A DNA stretch of 9,019 bases, from positions 1-9,019 of the forward strand of contig DFJW01000057.1 in assembly GCA_002373775.1 (NCBI GenBank). Direction: 5' to 3'. The stretch is from Ruminococcus flavefaciens. GTDB taxonomy: Bacteria; Bacillota; Clostridia; Oscillospirales; Ruminococcaceae. Positions 8,627 through 9,019 of the stretch are shown here, piece after piece. Positions within the stretch are counted from its first letter, which is position 1, and every line of letters starts with the position of its first letter. Under the pieces are notes generated by a model that had not been told where the DNA came from, did not search any database, and was given only the letters and a program-made list of their open reading frames with translations. The position numbers and the translations under genes are program-made.

Positions 8627-9019
8627 ATGGGATTATTCAGAAAAACAGCCACAGAGCTGATCGATATGCTCGGTAAAAAACTGTGTTCACCGGAAGAGAT
8701 ACTCAGTTCACTGAAAAAACGTATTGCAGAAACTGAACCTTACACCAAAGCATATATCACACTGCCAGAAGGTCCTATAGCTGACGGACTTCCTGTGGCA
8801 GTAAAAGATAATATTGCAGTAAGATGTCAGAAAATGACCTGCGGCTCAAAAATGCTGGCAGACTATATATCTCCTTATGACGCAACGGCAGTAAGGAAAA
8901 TGGCTGAAAACGGCATGACCGTGTACGGCAAAACAAATATGGACGAATTCGCAATGGGAAGTACATGTCAGAATTCGTATTTTCAGACTACCTGCAACCC
9001 GTGGGGTACTTCATTTTCT
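8627..9019 (+). CDS. gatA: Asp-tRNA(Asn)/Glu-tRNA(Gln) amidotransferase subunit A, 5' portion
   Basis: 131 N-terminal residues are visible; the frame runs off the right edge without a stop. GatA is the amidase subunit that releases ammonia from glutamine for tRNA-bound Glu or Asp. Visible signatures are the N-terminal helix pattern (TATELIDMLGKKLCSPEEIL), GLPVAVKDNI with K60 of the Ser-cisSer-Lys triad, TCGSKML (71-77), PYDATAVRKM (83-92), GKTNMDEFAMGS (101-112) and NPWG (124-127). The Gly/Ser-rich segment with both catalytic serines lies beyond the window. The ATG follows the gatC TGA after one base (TGATATG), so translation is probably coupled; a GGCGG-like site lies further upstream than usual. 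Between AYITL (42-46) and GLPVAVK (54-60) there are only 7 residues, whereas most GatA proteins carry about 25 more there. This is a real, unbroken frame, not a frameshift. Confidence 0.95.
   Translation, partial: MGLFRKTATELIDMLGKKLCSPEEILSSLKKRIAETEPYTKAYITLPEGPIADGLPVAVKDNIAVRCQKMTCGSKMLADYISPYDATAVRKMAENGMTVYGKTNMDEFAMGSTCQNSYFQTTCNPWGTSFS

Noticed and set aside
8775..8966. Open frame of 63 codons on the - strand near the right edge
   Set aside because: It is antisense to the conserved GatA motifs, which explain this stretch fully.

Overview
The window looks like chromosomal DNA from a Gram-positive anaerobe of the Clostridia, most likely a Ruminococcus-type member of the Oscillospirales. 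This is an inference. It rests on moderate GC with AT-rich intergenic DNA, strong AGGAGG-type ribosome sites, a LigA-GatC-GatA gene order with GatCAB-type tRNA amidation, and a Thr-rich extracellular linker like those on surface proteins of cellulolytic ruminococci. I see no mobile element, CRISPR array, tRNA or rRNA. Coding density is high, and the only sizeable non-coding stretch is about 230 bases between two divergent operons.

Layout: (1) positions 1-654 hold the 3' end of an M18-family zinc aminopeptidase on the + strand. (2) A 16-bp hairpin with T-runs on both sides (667-707) separates it from a convergent four-gene operon on the - strand, which reads from 6139 down to 709: a MoxR-type AAA+ ATPase, a DUF58 membrane protein, a large multi-pass transglutaminase-like protein, and a six-helix DUF308/HdeD-like membrane protein. 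These genes are almost contiguous, with junctions of 5 nt, a TAATG overlap and 15 nt. (3) An intergenic region (6140-6370) carries two back-to-back sigma-A-type promoters, each with an extended TGATATAAT -10 element and a 17-nt spacer. (4) On the + strand from 6371, ligA (NAD-dependent DNA ligase) is followed without a gap by gatC and the 5' part of gatA, which runs off the window.

How the genes fit together: MoxR, DUF58 and transglutaminase genes are a known conserved set. In the usual reading, the MoxR ATPase acts as a chaperone or remodeller, the DUF58 protein is its membrane-anchored partner, and the transglutaminase-like protein exposes a Cys-His-acid enzyme domain outside the cell. The target is unknown. 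The DUF308 gene at the end of this operon is probably co-transcribed, but its role is not established. On the other side, ligA seals nicks in replication and repair, while GatC and GatA are subunits of the Glu-tRNA(Gln)/Asp-tRNA(Asn) amidotransferase. They share a transcript rather than a pathway. Nothing here is clearly a new system. The most interesting points are the variations inside the MoxR operon, a shortened GatA N-terminal region and the tidy divergent promoter pair.
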